A stretch of 64,000 nucleotides of DNA from an uncultured SAR86 cluster bacterium (GTDB taxonomy: Bacteria; Pseudomonadota; Gammaproteobacteria; Magnimaribacterales; D2472): assembly GCA_902602595.1 (NCBI GenBank), contig CACKRJ010000003.1, positions 1 through 64,000 of the forward strand, read 5' to 3'. Made by a program: the position numbers and the translations under genes. Below are positions 43,099 to 51,352 of this stretch, piece after piece (within the stretch, counting starts at the first letter, position 1; each line of letters starts with the position of its first letter). Below the pieces are notes generated by a model. The model was given only the letters and a program-made list of their open reading frames with translations, was not told the DNA's origin and searched no databases.

Positions 43099-43941
43099 TT
43101 ATGAAGAAATTTTTTCTTCTGATTTTAAGATTTTTGCGAGCTGTCTGCTAGTGGCAACTAAATTTCCGTCCATATCCCATATGTAGCAATCTTGTTCAAA
43201 ATACCCATTGCTTATGTCTTTTGCGAGACCGTCAATAAATAATAGGTTTGTTTGAGGAAGTTGCCGAATATTGCAAGTAAGTGCAAGCGTAGGAATCCAC
43301 CCCAAAGGGCCATATTTATTCTGAACAACAGGTGGCAAGATATCTGCAAGATAAGAAATAACTGACGTATCAGCAACTCCTCCTTCTAATTCTAAGTATG
43401 CAGAACATCTAGCCTGAGCAACTTCAGTGGAAATTTCTCTATCCCACCATGCATGATCTGGATGAACTGACATATTTAATTGCTGAATAAAAGATGGGGT
43501 TGATCCTGATTTAAAACTATCATAATTCATTACTTTAAAATCACTCTGTTTAACCGAATGAATTATTTCAGGCAATGGAGTTTCAAGACCAGAATGACCT
43601 TTCATGTATTGAAAATCAGAACATAAAGAGGAATACAAGCATGTTATTTTTTTATTCTGAATTAATTTAACTTGACCCATTGATGATCCTCTTGAGGTTC
43701 TAAATACTTCAACATGCAACTCAGCAGGCTCAGGTTCAGTTCTATCTAGATAATATACATTTGAATTAATTGCACTCGGATGAGGAAGCACTTGCGCCAT
43801 CGCTTTGTTCATTAGTGCTAACAGATATCCTCCATGAGGAGTATTGCCAACAAAATATCTTGAATCAGGCGTGAAAGAAAAAACAGTATCTGAAACTTTC
43901 GTTAGATCTAAAGCTGCTTGAAATTGTTCAAATTGGTTCAT
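43099..43941 (-). CDS. acyl-CoA thioesterase, double-hotdog TesB-like
   Basis: A 280-residue protein with two hotdog domains. The start FVGNTPHGGYLLALMNKAM and the middle VYYLDRTEPEPAELHVEVFRTSRGSSMGQVKLIQNKK fit the thioesterase family that is related to TesB. It should hydrolyse acyl-CoA esters in the cytoplasm. It lies 17 bases upstream of the MoxR gene on the same strand and is divergent from tatD, so the promoter of the whole operon probably lies in the 45-base gap before 43987. Confidence 0.85.
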   Translation of the reverse strand: MNQFEQFQAALDLTKVSDTVFSFTPDSRYFVGNTPHGGYLLALMNKAMAQVLPHPSAINSNVYYLDRTEPEPAELHVEVFRTSRGSSMGQVKLIQNKKITCLYSSLCSDFQYMKGHSGLETPLPEIIHSVKQSDFKVMNYDSFKSGSTPSFIQQLNMSVHPDHAWWDREISTEVAQARCSAYLELEGGVADTSVISYLADILPPVVQNKYGPLGWIPTLALTCNIRQLPQTNLLFIDGLAKDISNGYFEQDCYIWDMDGNLVATSRQLAKILKSEEKISS

Positions 43942-43986
43942 ATTGATAGATAATTACATCATTATTGTAATAGATAGAAATTAAAA

Positions 43987-44772
43987 ATGGCTGGATTTAT
44001 AGACATTGCTTGTAATTTTACTCATGAGTCTTTTAAACATAAATTAGGGGAAGTAATAAATAATGCAGAGCATGCAGGCGTAGAGAAGTTTGTATTACTT
44101 TGTGCGAGTTTGTCTGACCTTGATCCTATTAAGCAGATTCAAAATATTGAGCCTGAAAAATACTTCATATCTGCAGGCATTCACCCTCATCATGCAACAG
44201 AAACAGCTGGAATGAATTACGACCAACTACTAAGTCAACTTCAATCAATCAATCCTCATGCCATTGGCGAGACTGGATTAGACTACTTTAGAAATATATC
44301 TCCACCTGATATTCAGAAAGAATCTTTTAGAATGCACATTGAAATTGCAAAAGAACTCAGCCTCCCTCTATACCTTCATCAAAGAGACGCACATAATGAT
44401 TTTATGCGCATGATACGAGAACACAGAAAGAACTTTCCAAAATTTGTAGTTCACTGCTTTACTGGAACTCAAAAAGAATTAGATGATTACCTCGACCTAG
44501 GCGCCTATATTGGGCTTACAGGATGGATCTGTGATGAAAAAAGAAATATTGATTTGCGTCAGTCGATTAAAAATATACCTCTTGAAAAAATGATGATAGA
44601 GACAGACTCTCCTTACCTGATTCCAAAAAACTTACCAAATAAGCCTAAAAAAAACATAAATGAGCCAAAATATTTGCCCCATATAGCAAATGAAATATGT
44701 GAGCTTACAGGATATGAATTGGAGGAACTTAAATTAGCAACAAGCAATAATGCAATTAATTTCTTTAGCTAA
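43987..44772 (+). CDS. tatD: TatD 3'-5' DNA exonuclease
   Basis: A 261-residue TIM-barrel nuclease close to E. coli TatD itself: the opening is DIACNFTHESF, the form used by TatD in place of the usual DxHxH, followed by AGIHPHHA, AIGETGLDYFRN, VVHCFTGTQKEL, GLTGWICDEKR and ETDSPYL. Metal ligands at the expected places are present. It degrades single-stranded DNA in repair of oxidative damage. Its 3' end overlaps the convergent racemase gene by 8 bases. Confidence 0.93.
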   Translation: MAGFIDIACNFTHESFKHKLGEVINNAEHAGVEKFVLLCASLSDLDPIKQIQNIEPEKYFISAGIHPHHATETAGMNYDQLLSQLQSINPHAIGETGLDYFRNISPPDIQKESFRMHIEIAKELSLPLYLHQRDAHNDFMRMIREHRKNFPKFVVHCFTGTQKELDDYLDLGAYIGLTGWICDEKRNIDLRQSIKNIPLEKMMIETDSPYLIPKNLPNKPKKNINEPKYLPHIANEICELTGYELEELKLATSNNAINFFS

Positions 44773-45871
44773 AACAAGATCTGTCTAAGTCAAACATAGC
44801 ACAGATTTCATCATTGTTTTCTCCTGCTTTAACTGAGGAATGCTTAATTTGAGGGGCTGTATCAGAAAACCTAGGAGCTGGCGCAGGCTGTATAACCCCA
44901 TCAACTTCAACAAATGAATTCCTTGCTTTCATATGATGATGTTCTGGAGCCTCAGATAAATTTAAAACTGGGGCGACGCATGCATCAGAGCCATCAAAAA
45001 TATCTGCCCATTCATCACGAGTCTTTTCTTTTATTTTTTTTCTAATAATAGACTTTAGTTCTGGCCACAATTTTTTATTATGCTGGTCTTGAAATTTGAT
45101 GTCTGAGATTTCTAATTTCTCTAATAGCACTGAATAAAATTGAGGCTCTATTGAGCCAACTGCAAGAAACTTTTGATCGGCACATTCATAGGTATCATAA
45201 AAATGCGCAGCTCCATCTAGCAAATTAGACTCCCTCTCCTCTAACCAAAAACCGGAGGCTTTAAAAGCATAAAACATTGACATAAGAACAGAAGCCCCAT
45301 CAACCATTGCAGCATCAACAACCTGGCCTTTTCCACCTTGTTTAATATTGAGTAATGCGGAAACAATTCCAAGAGCAAGAAACATACCACCGCCACCGAA
45401 ATCTCCTACGAGATTTAATGGAGGTGGAGGTGTTTGACCCTTTCTGCCCATTGCTTCAAGTGCACCAGTTAGCGCAATGTAATTTATGTCATGGCCAGCG
45501 GTTTTAGCTAAAGGTCCATCTTGTCCCCATCCAGTCATCCTGCCATATACTAGATTTGGATTAATCTTTAAACATTCTTCAGGACCTAATCCCAAACGCT
45601 CCATTACACCAGGTCTAAAACCTTCAATTAATCCATCCACACTCAAAAGAAGCTTTTTAATTTCATTGATAGTTTGTGGATTTTTTAAATCTGCAGAAAG
45701 TGATAATTTTGACCTATGCTGAAAATCTATTGTGTTTCCACGTCCATGTTGGGTTGATCTATCAATCCTGATAACTTCAGCACCTAAGTCAGCCAAGATC
45801 ATTCCGCAAAATGGTCCTGGGCCAATGCCAGCAAATTCAACAAGCTTTATTCCACTTAAAGGTCCCGCCAT
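44765..45871 (-). CDS. alpha-methylacyl-CoA racemase (CoA-transferase family III)
   Basis: A 368-residue protein of the CaiB/BaiF family that looks like an AMACR rather than a transferase: it keeps the racemase His in AGHDINYIAL, the Asp in LVGDFGGGG and the Glu in GSIEPQFYS. The N-terminus MAGPLSGIKLVEFAGIGPGPFCGMILADLGAEVIRIDR region is also racemase-like. The enzyme interconverts R and S 2-methylacyl-CoA esters, needed for beta-oxidation of branched chains such as sterol side chains, phytol or isoprenoids. It abuts the MMPL gene. Confidence 0.9.
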   Translation of the reverse strand: MAGPLSGIKLVEFAGIGPGPFCGMILADLGAEVIRIDRSTQHGRGNTIDFQHRSKLSLSADLKNPQTINEIKKLLLSVDGLIEGFRPGVMERLGLGPEECLKINPNLVYGRMTGWGQDGPLAKTAGHDINYIALTGALEAMGRKGQTPPPPLNLVGDFGGGGMFLALGIVSALLNIKQGGKGQVVDAAMVDGASVLMSMFYAFKASGFWLEERESNLLDGAAHFYDTYECADQKFLAVGSIEPQFYSVLLEKLEISDIKFQDQHNKKLWPELKSIIRKKIKEKTRDEWADIFDGSDACVAPVLNLSEAPEHHHMKARNSFVEVDGVIQPAPAPRFSDTAPQIKHSSVKAGENNDEICAMFDLDRSCFS

Positions 45872-48331
45872 CTATGACTCCTGGCTTGAAAAAGCATTAA
45901 AGAGATTTAATAGAAATGGTAACAAAGTTAAGGAAGCGAAAAAAGACACCATCAATGCAAAAGCTGTAAATAATCCAAAAAGGACTGTTGGCGTGAAATT
46001 TGAAAGAGCAAAAATAGAGAATCCAGCTGCTATGGTTGTTGCTGTATAAAAAACTGCTCTGCCCACTGAATCATGAGAATTTAAGATTCTTTGATCATTG
46101 GTAAGGTCTTTATTTTTAACCTCTGTTTTATATCTATAAAGATAATGGATCGTGTTATCTACTGCCATGCCAACACTTATTGCAGCTACAGTAATTGTCA
46201 TAATATCTAATGGAATGTTTAAAATTCCTAATAATCCCAACACAGAACCTGCTGTTATTAAATTTGGAATTAGTGCAATTAATGTTATTTTTATTGATCT
46301 AAATATCATCAACAACATCAAACCAATCGCACTGAAAACCAATCCTAAAGATTTAATTTGTGATGAAAATAAAGATTGAAGCATATTGTTATATAAAACA
46401 GCTAAGCCGGTTACCTGAAATTGATCTTTTTCTAAATTAAATTTATTAACTAGATCATAGTTAATTTTTTTAAGTAACTCATTTCTATTCAACGTTTGGG
46501 CAGATTCAAGAACTCTTGCTGAAATCCTTACTTTTGAATCATCTTGATTTATATAGGAATATAGCAAGGTTTCTTTTATATCTTCTGGTAATACTGATCG
46601 CAATAAGGCTAACTCTAGATCATTTAAGTCATTATCATCATTAATCATTCTAGCTAATTTTATTCCGCTAGCTACACTCAAAACCTTTCCCATTTCAGGA
46701 ATGTCATTAAGGTAGTCATGGATTTCTTCGATTTTACCAAGAGATGATGTATTCCACCAATAACCAGATGCATCGCTTGACTCATCTTCGAATAAGTCAT
46801 CTTCAAATAACTCGTCTCCATCAAATTCTGATTCATCAAAAATTTCTTCAGGCGGCTGGTCAATCATAATATCTAATGTCGCGGTGCCACCTAATTCTTG
46901 GTCCAGCAACAACATACCCTGATATATTTCGGTTTCAGGAGAAAAATAATCTATGAATCTGTTTTCAACCTCAAGTTTTGAAATTCCATAAATCATAGTG
47001 ACGGTAACGATAAGAAAAAAGACACTAATCTGCTTTCCTTTATTTACGGTAAACGTACCTAATCTTATAGGTATTTTATTTATAAATTCATGTGAATGTG
47101 TGGTTGTTGATTTAATTGCAAGTTTCATGGCGCTTGGTAAAAAGGTAAATGTAAAAATAAATGCAAAAAGCATTCCAACTGACATCATCTTCCCAAACTC
47201 AATAACAGGTTTGATGTCACCCATAATCAACGAAAGAAAAGCTATCGCAGTAGTTAGTGCTGCCAATAAACACGGCATAACCATTTGATTTAAGGTCTTA
47301 TAAATAGCTTCATCGACAGAATCTGAGTCACGTGAGATCTCAGTAAACCTAACTAGTATATGAACAGTTAATGAAATAGTTAGAATCAACAAAAGAGCAA
47401 TAAAATTAGAGGAAATAACACTTATTTTCCAATTCATTAACCCAAGCACGCTGGCTGTAAAAGCTGTTGTAACAAATGCATTGCCTAATGGAAGGATTAC
47501 AAACCAAATATTTTGAAAAAATATAAACAGCATTAAACAGAAGACTATCGCAACACCTCCACCAAAAACAGCTAAATCTGATTTAATAAAACTCATCATG
47601 TCTGTGGCTATCATGGATGCACCACCTAAAAATAAAGTCCCTTTCTCACTATTTGCTTTTAAAAGCTGTCTAACTTTAGCAATTAGATCTGCTCGTTGAA
47701 TTGATTCTTCATCATTGATCTGGGAAATCTGTTGATTAATTTCACGAAGATCTGAATTATGTGTGGATGAAAGGTCTATTAAATTTAGCAAGTCGTATCT
47801 TTTATTAATTAAATCTCGATACAAAGGGTTCTCGCGCAAAGTAATCTGTATTGCAGTAACATTGCCAGAGGGGCTAATAATAAGTTCTGAGTAAACTGGG
47901 TTATTTATGATCTCTTCTTTGGCTGAATTAAGATCGATACCTTCAGTTTCTAGTGTTTTTAGATTATCCATTAAATCAGCTAGTGGGACTTTTGGTTGAA
48001 AAAAGATTGGGGCATCTAGGATAGATAAAACAGAATCAACGGTGGGCAATTTCTCAAGTGCAGTAGTAAGATTTTTAATAGTTGCTAAAGATTCAGATGC
48101 GAATAAATCAGATTCTGGACTATAAGTAATAATTAAGAAATCTGAATTACCAAATATTTCACCTGTTTCTCTATAAATTTTAAAGGCTTCATCCCCCTCT
48201 ATAACCAAAGCATCAGAAGATGCATCAAGCTTGAAGTTCTTAAGACCAATTGCAGCTGAGAAGAAAATAGCAACTATAAAAACCATTACAACCAGTGGCT
48301 TTTTTAAGATAAATTGGAAAATATTCTTCAT
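45872..48331 (-). CDS. MMPL/RND-family exporter
   Basis: An 819-residue inner-membrane protein with the RND pattern: one helix, a large periplasmic loop (about 35-225), five helices, a second helix and loop (about 420-600, including a very acidic stretch DESEFDGDELFEDDLF), and five final helices. The conserved VAAISVGMAVDNTIHYLYRY near the fourth helix of the second half is the proton-relay region typical of MMPL proteins. It probably exports lipids or hydrophobic molecules. It ends directly before the racemase gene, which supports a lipid role. Confidence 0.9.
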   Translation of the reverse strand: MKNIFQFILKKPLVVMVFIVAIFFSAAIGLKNFKLDASSDALVIEGDEAFKIYRETGEIFGNSDFLIITYSPESDLFASESLATIKNLTTALEKLPTVDSVLSILDAPIFFQPKVPLADLMDNLKTLETEGIDLNSAKEEIINNPVYSELIISPSGNVTAIQITLRENPLYRDLINKRYDLLNLIDLSSTHNSDLREINQQISQINDEESIQRADLIAKVRQLLKANSEKGTLFLGGASMIATDMMSFIKSDLAVFGGGVAIVFCLMLFIFFQNIWFVILPLGNAFVTTAFTASVLGLMNWKISVISSNFIALLLILTISLTVHILVRFTEISRDSDSVDEAIYKTLNQMVMPCLLAALTTAIAFLSLIMGDIKPVIEFGKMMSVGMLFAFIFTFTFLPSAMKLAIKSTTTHSHEFINKIPIRLGTFTVNKGKQISVFFLIVTVTMIYGISKLEVENRFIDYFSPETEIYQGMLLLDQELGGTATLDIMIDQPPEEIFDESEFDGDELFEDDLFEDESSDASGYWWNTSSLGKIEEIHDYLNDIPEMGKVLSVASGIKLARMINDDNDLNDLELALLRSVLPEDIKETLLYSYINQDDSKVRISARVLESAQTLNRNELLKKINYDLVNKFNLEKDQFQVTGLAVLYNNMLQSLFSSQIKSLGLVFSAIGLMLLMIFRSIKITLIALIPNLITAGSVLGLLGILNIPLDIMTITVAAISVGMAVDNTIHYLYRYKTEVKNKDLTNDQRILNSHDSVGRAVFYTATTIAAGFSIFALSNFTPTVLFGLFTAFALMVSFFASLTLLPFLLNLFNAFSSQES

Positions 48332-48338
48332 ACTAAAA

Positions 48339-48638
48339 TTATTTTTTAGAACAATCTGGTGATTCTAATATCATTGGATTATTTTTAAATTCATCGATCG
48401 TAAATGCTTGAATTGATAAAGCGTGAATTTTATTCATTACATCATTGAGTGCGGAATATACAGCTTGATGCCTTTGAACATTTGACATGTCATTAAAATT
48501 GTTTGAAATAATAACAAGTTTAAAGTGAGATTCAGAATCAGGAGGAACATTATGCATAGAGCTCTCATTCTCTAAGAATAGATGTTCGACAGCAAATTCT
48601 CTATTCAGGCATTCAATAATAGTCTCATAGATAATCAT
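48339..48638 (-). CDS. BolA family protein
   Basis: A 99-residue BolA/IbaG-type protein: ESHFKLVIISNNFNDMSNVQRHQAVYSALND, then IHALSIQAFTIDEF with the conserved His. With monothiol glutaredoxins, BolA proteins bind [2Fe-2S] clusters and regulate iron-sulfur traffic and stress shape. I start at ATG 48638, which has GGAGGG (formed around the end of ogt) about 9 bases upstream; the GTG at 48647 is too close to it. Confidence 0.92.
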   Translation of the reverse strand: MIIYETIIECLNREFAVEHLFLENESSMHNVPPDSESHFKLVIISNNFNDMSNVQRHQAVYSALNDVMNKIHALSIQAFTIDEFKNNPMILESPDCSKK

Positions 48639-48639
48639 A

Positions 48640-49080
48640 TTAAACACCCTCCATATTCAGCAAGTATTTTTTATTATGAGCGCCTAATGCAAATCCCCCA
48701 AAAGATTGATCTTGCTTGATCACTCTATGACATGGAACAAACAGAGGGATTGGGTTCAATTTACATGCAGTACCTACTGCTCTTGAAGCATTTGGCGAAC
48801 CAATTTTTGTTGCAATCGCTAAATATGACGCTGTTCTTCCTCTTGGTATAGAGCATAGAGCATCCCAGACCAGTAACTGAAAATCTGTGCCTTGAAGGTC
48901 AATCTGGAGGACAGATTTCAGACCCCTTGAAGAAAAAAAACTGTCTATACTCTTTTGTAATTTTAGATCACTTGGATGCATCGATCGATTCCGACCGAGA
49001 AAGGATAATTTTCTAAGCCCTTTATTGCTATAAAAAGCATCGAAGAAGCCAATGGGGGATGAAACGCTTTTAATAATCAT
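48640..49080 (-). CDS. ogt: methylated-DNA-protein cysteine methyltransferase
   Basis: A 146-residue DNA repair protein that removes O6-alkylguanine lesions by moving the alkyl group to its own Cys. The active site is FVPCHRVI with C117, followed by FGGFALGAHNKKYLL, and the helix-turn-helix part GRTASYLAIATKIGSPNASRAVG lies just before it. It has no Ada regulatory domain. It is directly upstream of bolA with 1 base between them. Confidence 0.93.
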   Translation of the reverse strand: MIIKSVSSPIGFFDAFYSNKGLRKLSFLGRNRSMHPSDLKLQKSIDSFFSSRGLKSVLQIDLQGTDFQLLVWDALCSIPRGRTASYLAIATKIGSPNASRAVGTACKLNPIPLFVPCHRVIKQDQSFGGFALGAHNKKYLLNMEGV

Positions 49081-49122
49081 TGCTACATTTTAGCATTTGA
49101 GTTTGATAAAAAACCTTATATT

Positions 49123-49146
49123 AAAAAAAGAGAGGCTAGCCTCTCT
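49123..49146 (-). terminator. intrinsic terminator after tRNA-Gly
   Basis: AGAGAGGCTAGCCTCTCT at 49129-49146 is a perfect inverted repeat. On the minus strand it is followed by seven Ts (49129-49123). It lies 12 bases after the tRNA CCA end. Confidence 0.85.
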
Positions 49147-49158
49147 ATAATTAAAAAC

Positions 49159-49233
49159 TGGTGCGGCATCCGAGATTCGAACTCGGACCATCTGCTTGGA
49201 AGGCAGATATACTAGCCATTATACTAATGCCGC
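49159..49233 (-). tRNA. tRNA-Gly (anticodon TCC)
   Basis: A 75-base tRNA with encoded CCA. The acceptor GCGGCAT pairs with ATGCCGC, the anticodon loop CTTCCAA gives TCC, and the T loop is GTTCGAATC. It should read GGA and GGG. Confidence 0.97.
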
Positions 49234-49340
49234 GCTTTGAAGAGATCGTATATTACACTATCTTTGTATTAATCTTAAGGGAATTAAATGCTCTTTTAGA
49301 TATTCACAAACATTTTTATGTAATTAGTTTAAGATTAATC

Positions 49341-49535
49341 ATGATATTTGATTTTCATCATCTAAAAAAAGCTAACATCAATTATATCGCTCATGGAATA
49401 AGAGTGATAAAGGTTTCAATTATTCTCATTACACTTGGGGTCATAGGAATCATTCATGCCCTCTTCCCTTTTACATTCGTTGAGACTGTTAGTAATGGAG
49501 TCAAGAAGATTGCTGACGAGATGTCACACTTCTAG
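49341..49535 (+). CDS. small DUF6356-like membrane protein
   Basis: A 64-residue protein with one hydrophobic helix (VSIILITLGVIGIIHALFPF) and the pattern IHALFPFTFVETVSNGVKKI, which resembles DUF6356. The frame is open further up to 49161, but that would read through the complement of tRNA-Gly. ATG 49341 gives the usual family length. It converges with the lipoprotein gene with a 1-base gap. Function unknown. Confidence 0.55.
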   Translation: MIFDFHHLKKANINYIAHGIRVIKVSIILITLGVIGIIHALFPFTFVETVSNGVKKIADEMSHF

Positions 49536-49536
49536 A

Positions 49537-50271
49537 TTACAAAACTTTGTATTGACGATATGTCTTAGAGGATTGACACATAGATTGCTCTAATAATAAC
49601 TCTTGGATTTCTTTACTAATCTCTAACTCCTGCCATGATTCTACAAAATCTCGCCTAGACTCGAGAGATAAAAATATATTAGTCCATTTAAAATTATTAT
49701 TCATGCCTTCTTGTTCAGAATAAATTACGTCTACAGGTGAATTATTTTTTTTCAATGCATCTGTAAATTGCTCTAATACAAGCTTCATTGTTGCGTAATT
49801 AAATCCATCGATATATTCACAGTCTAATATTTCGGAAATGGCTGGAGAATTAAAATTTGTTTGATTGGTTATCCTTAAAGAATTATTTGAAATAGTAGAA
49901 CCGTTACAAGTTGCAATTTCATTAAAACTCAATGCAGCAAGGGTAAGATTAAATCTATCCAAAGAAGTGGCCTCACCATGTTTTAATAAGAGATTAAAAA
50001 ATTGAGTTTCTGTTGTTTCTTCTTTAACTGGAAATAAAAAATATAATTCTTCTGAATTATATCCCATTTGTTCAAAACTATTTATAAACTTTGGAATGAA
50101 CCGCTCCACAGAATTAAGCGTTTGTCCCTCTACTAACTTACAATTGAAGAATGATTCTTTAAATGAATATTCTGGTTTTATAAAGTTACTTAATTCTATA
50201 TTAGAGTTTTTGAAACCATCGTCACAACCTGCAAGAAGGAGAATGCATATAAATTTGATATAGGATTTCAA
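49537..50271 (-). CDS. lipoprotein of unknown function
   Basis: A 244-residue protein with a clear lipobox (ILLLAGC, Cys about residue 16), so it is probably anchored in the outer or inner membrane facing the periplasm. It contains several further cysteines (FNCKLVEG, ATCNGS, LDCEYIDG, SMCQSS) that might form disulphides. The mature part resembles no family I can name, although the WQELEISKE region is reminiscent of proteins found repeatedly in SAR86-like genomes. It is divergent from the PhoD-like gene. Confidence 0.75.
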   Translation of the reverse strand: MKSYIKFICILLLAGCDDGFKNSNIELSNFIKPEYSFKESFFNCKLVEGQTLNSVERFIPKFINSFEQMGYNSEELYFLFPVKEETTETQFFNLLLKHGEATSLDRFNLTLAALSFNEIATCNGSTISNNSLRITNQTNFNSPAISEILDCEYIDGFNYATMKLVLEQFTDALKKNNSPVDVIYSEQEGMNNNFKWTNIFLSLESRRDFVESWQELEISKEIQELLLEQSMCQSSKTYRQYKVL

Positions 50272-50310
50272 CTTAGATATAAAATATTTAAATAATGAGA
50301 TAATAATATT

Positions 50311-51294
50311 ATGAAAAATTATACATTTATACCAATTATATCTTTGTGCATTTTATTAATGGGCTCAGCAGATGTTTATGGATATAAATACGGACTTGGT
50401 TCATGTCTAGATCAAGATCTAGAACAAAGCATATGGTCCTCTATTGAAAAAGAAAATTTAGATGGTTTTATCTTTCTAGGAGATAACGTTTATGGAGATC
50501 TGCCAAGTGGAAAATTGTTGAAGATGCAAAAAGCATATCAAATTCAAAGAAAAAGATTGCCTAGATGGCTTATGGATGAAAAGGAAATATTGGCTATATG
50601 GGATGATCATGATTTTGGTCTTAATGATGGAGGTGGAGATTATCCTTATAAAAAAGACGCTGAAAAAATGTTTTTAAACTTTTGGAATGTTCCTCAATCA
50701 GATCTAAGAAGAAATAGAGAAGGTATTTATTTTAAAGAGACCAAACAAATCGATGGTACTGAAGTTGAAATAATTGGTTTGGATACAAGATACTTCAGGT
50801 CTAAGCTCAGGGGGAAAAAAAATGCATATGAACAAAATAATGATTCTGCAGCCACTATTCTTGGTCAAGATCAATGGACTTGGTTAGAAAGATCAATTTC
50901 TAACTCCATTGCAGATGTAATTATAATTCTTTCGTCCATTCAAATTTTAGCTACTAATCATCCTTATGAAAAATGGGACAATTTTCCCTTAGAACGAAAA
51001 AGATTACTTGAATTAATAGCTAAAGCTTCAAACGATAAAACAATTATCGCTGTAACTGGTGATAGGCATAAATCTGGCATTTATCAAAATAAAGATTTTC
51101 TTGAAATTACAGCCTCTTCTCTTAATAAATCTGCTTCAAAAGGAAAGGAAACTGATCCTTTATTAATTGGAAAAACATATCCGATAATAAACTATGGACT
51201 TCTAAATATAGAACCAAACAAAAATAAAATTACCGTCTCAATTCATAATAAAAATGGACAAGAGCTAAACTCAAAAACAATTAACATCCATTGA
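50311..51294 (+). CDS. PhoD-like alkaline phosphatase, exported
   Basis: A 327-residue protein with a signal peptide (about 1-23, LLMGSADVYG) and a calcineurin-like PhoD core: LGSCLDQDLEQSIW, then GFIFLGDNVYGD, IWDDHDFGLNDGG and AVTGDRHKSG. These hold the metal ligands for a phosphodiesterase or phosphomonoesterase. It probably releases phosphate from organic phosphorus outside the cytoplasm, useful in phosphate-poor surface water. No Pho box is apparent in the 39-base gap upstream. Confidence 0.9.
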   Translation: MKNYTFIPIISLCILLMGSADVYGYKYGLGSCLDQDLEQSIWSSIEKENLDGFIFLGDNVYGDLPSGKLLKMQKAYQIQRKRLPRWLMDEKEILAIWDDHDFGLNDGGGDYPYKKDAEKMFLNFWNVPQSDLRRNREGIYFKETKQIDGTEVEIIGLDTRYFRSKLRGKKNAYEQNNDSAATILGQDQWTWLERSISNSIADVIIILSSIQILATNHPYEKWDNFPLERKRLLELIAKASNDKTIIAVTGDRHKSGIYQNKDFLEITASSLNKSASKGKETDPLLIGKTYPIINYGLLNIEPNKNKITVSIHNKNGQELNSKTINIH

Positions 51295-51352
51295 TAAAGA
51301 TAGTATTGTTTAATGTTAATGAATTGGCGAAATTTTTAACTTAAGCACGATT

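Noticed and set aside
49161-49340. Longer N-terminus for the DUF6356-like protein
   Set aside because: It would translate the complement of tRNA-Gly; the family is short and ATG 49341 fits.
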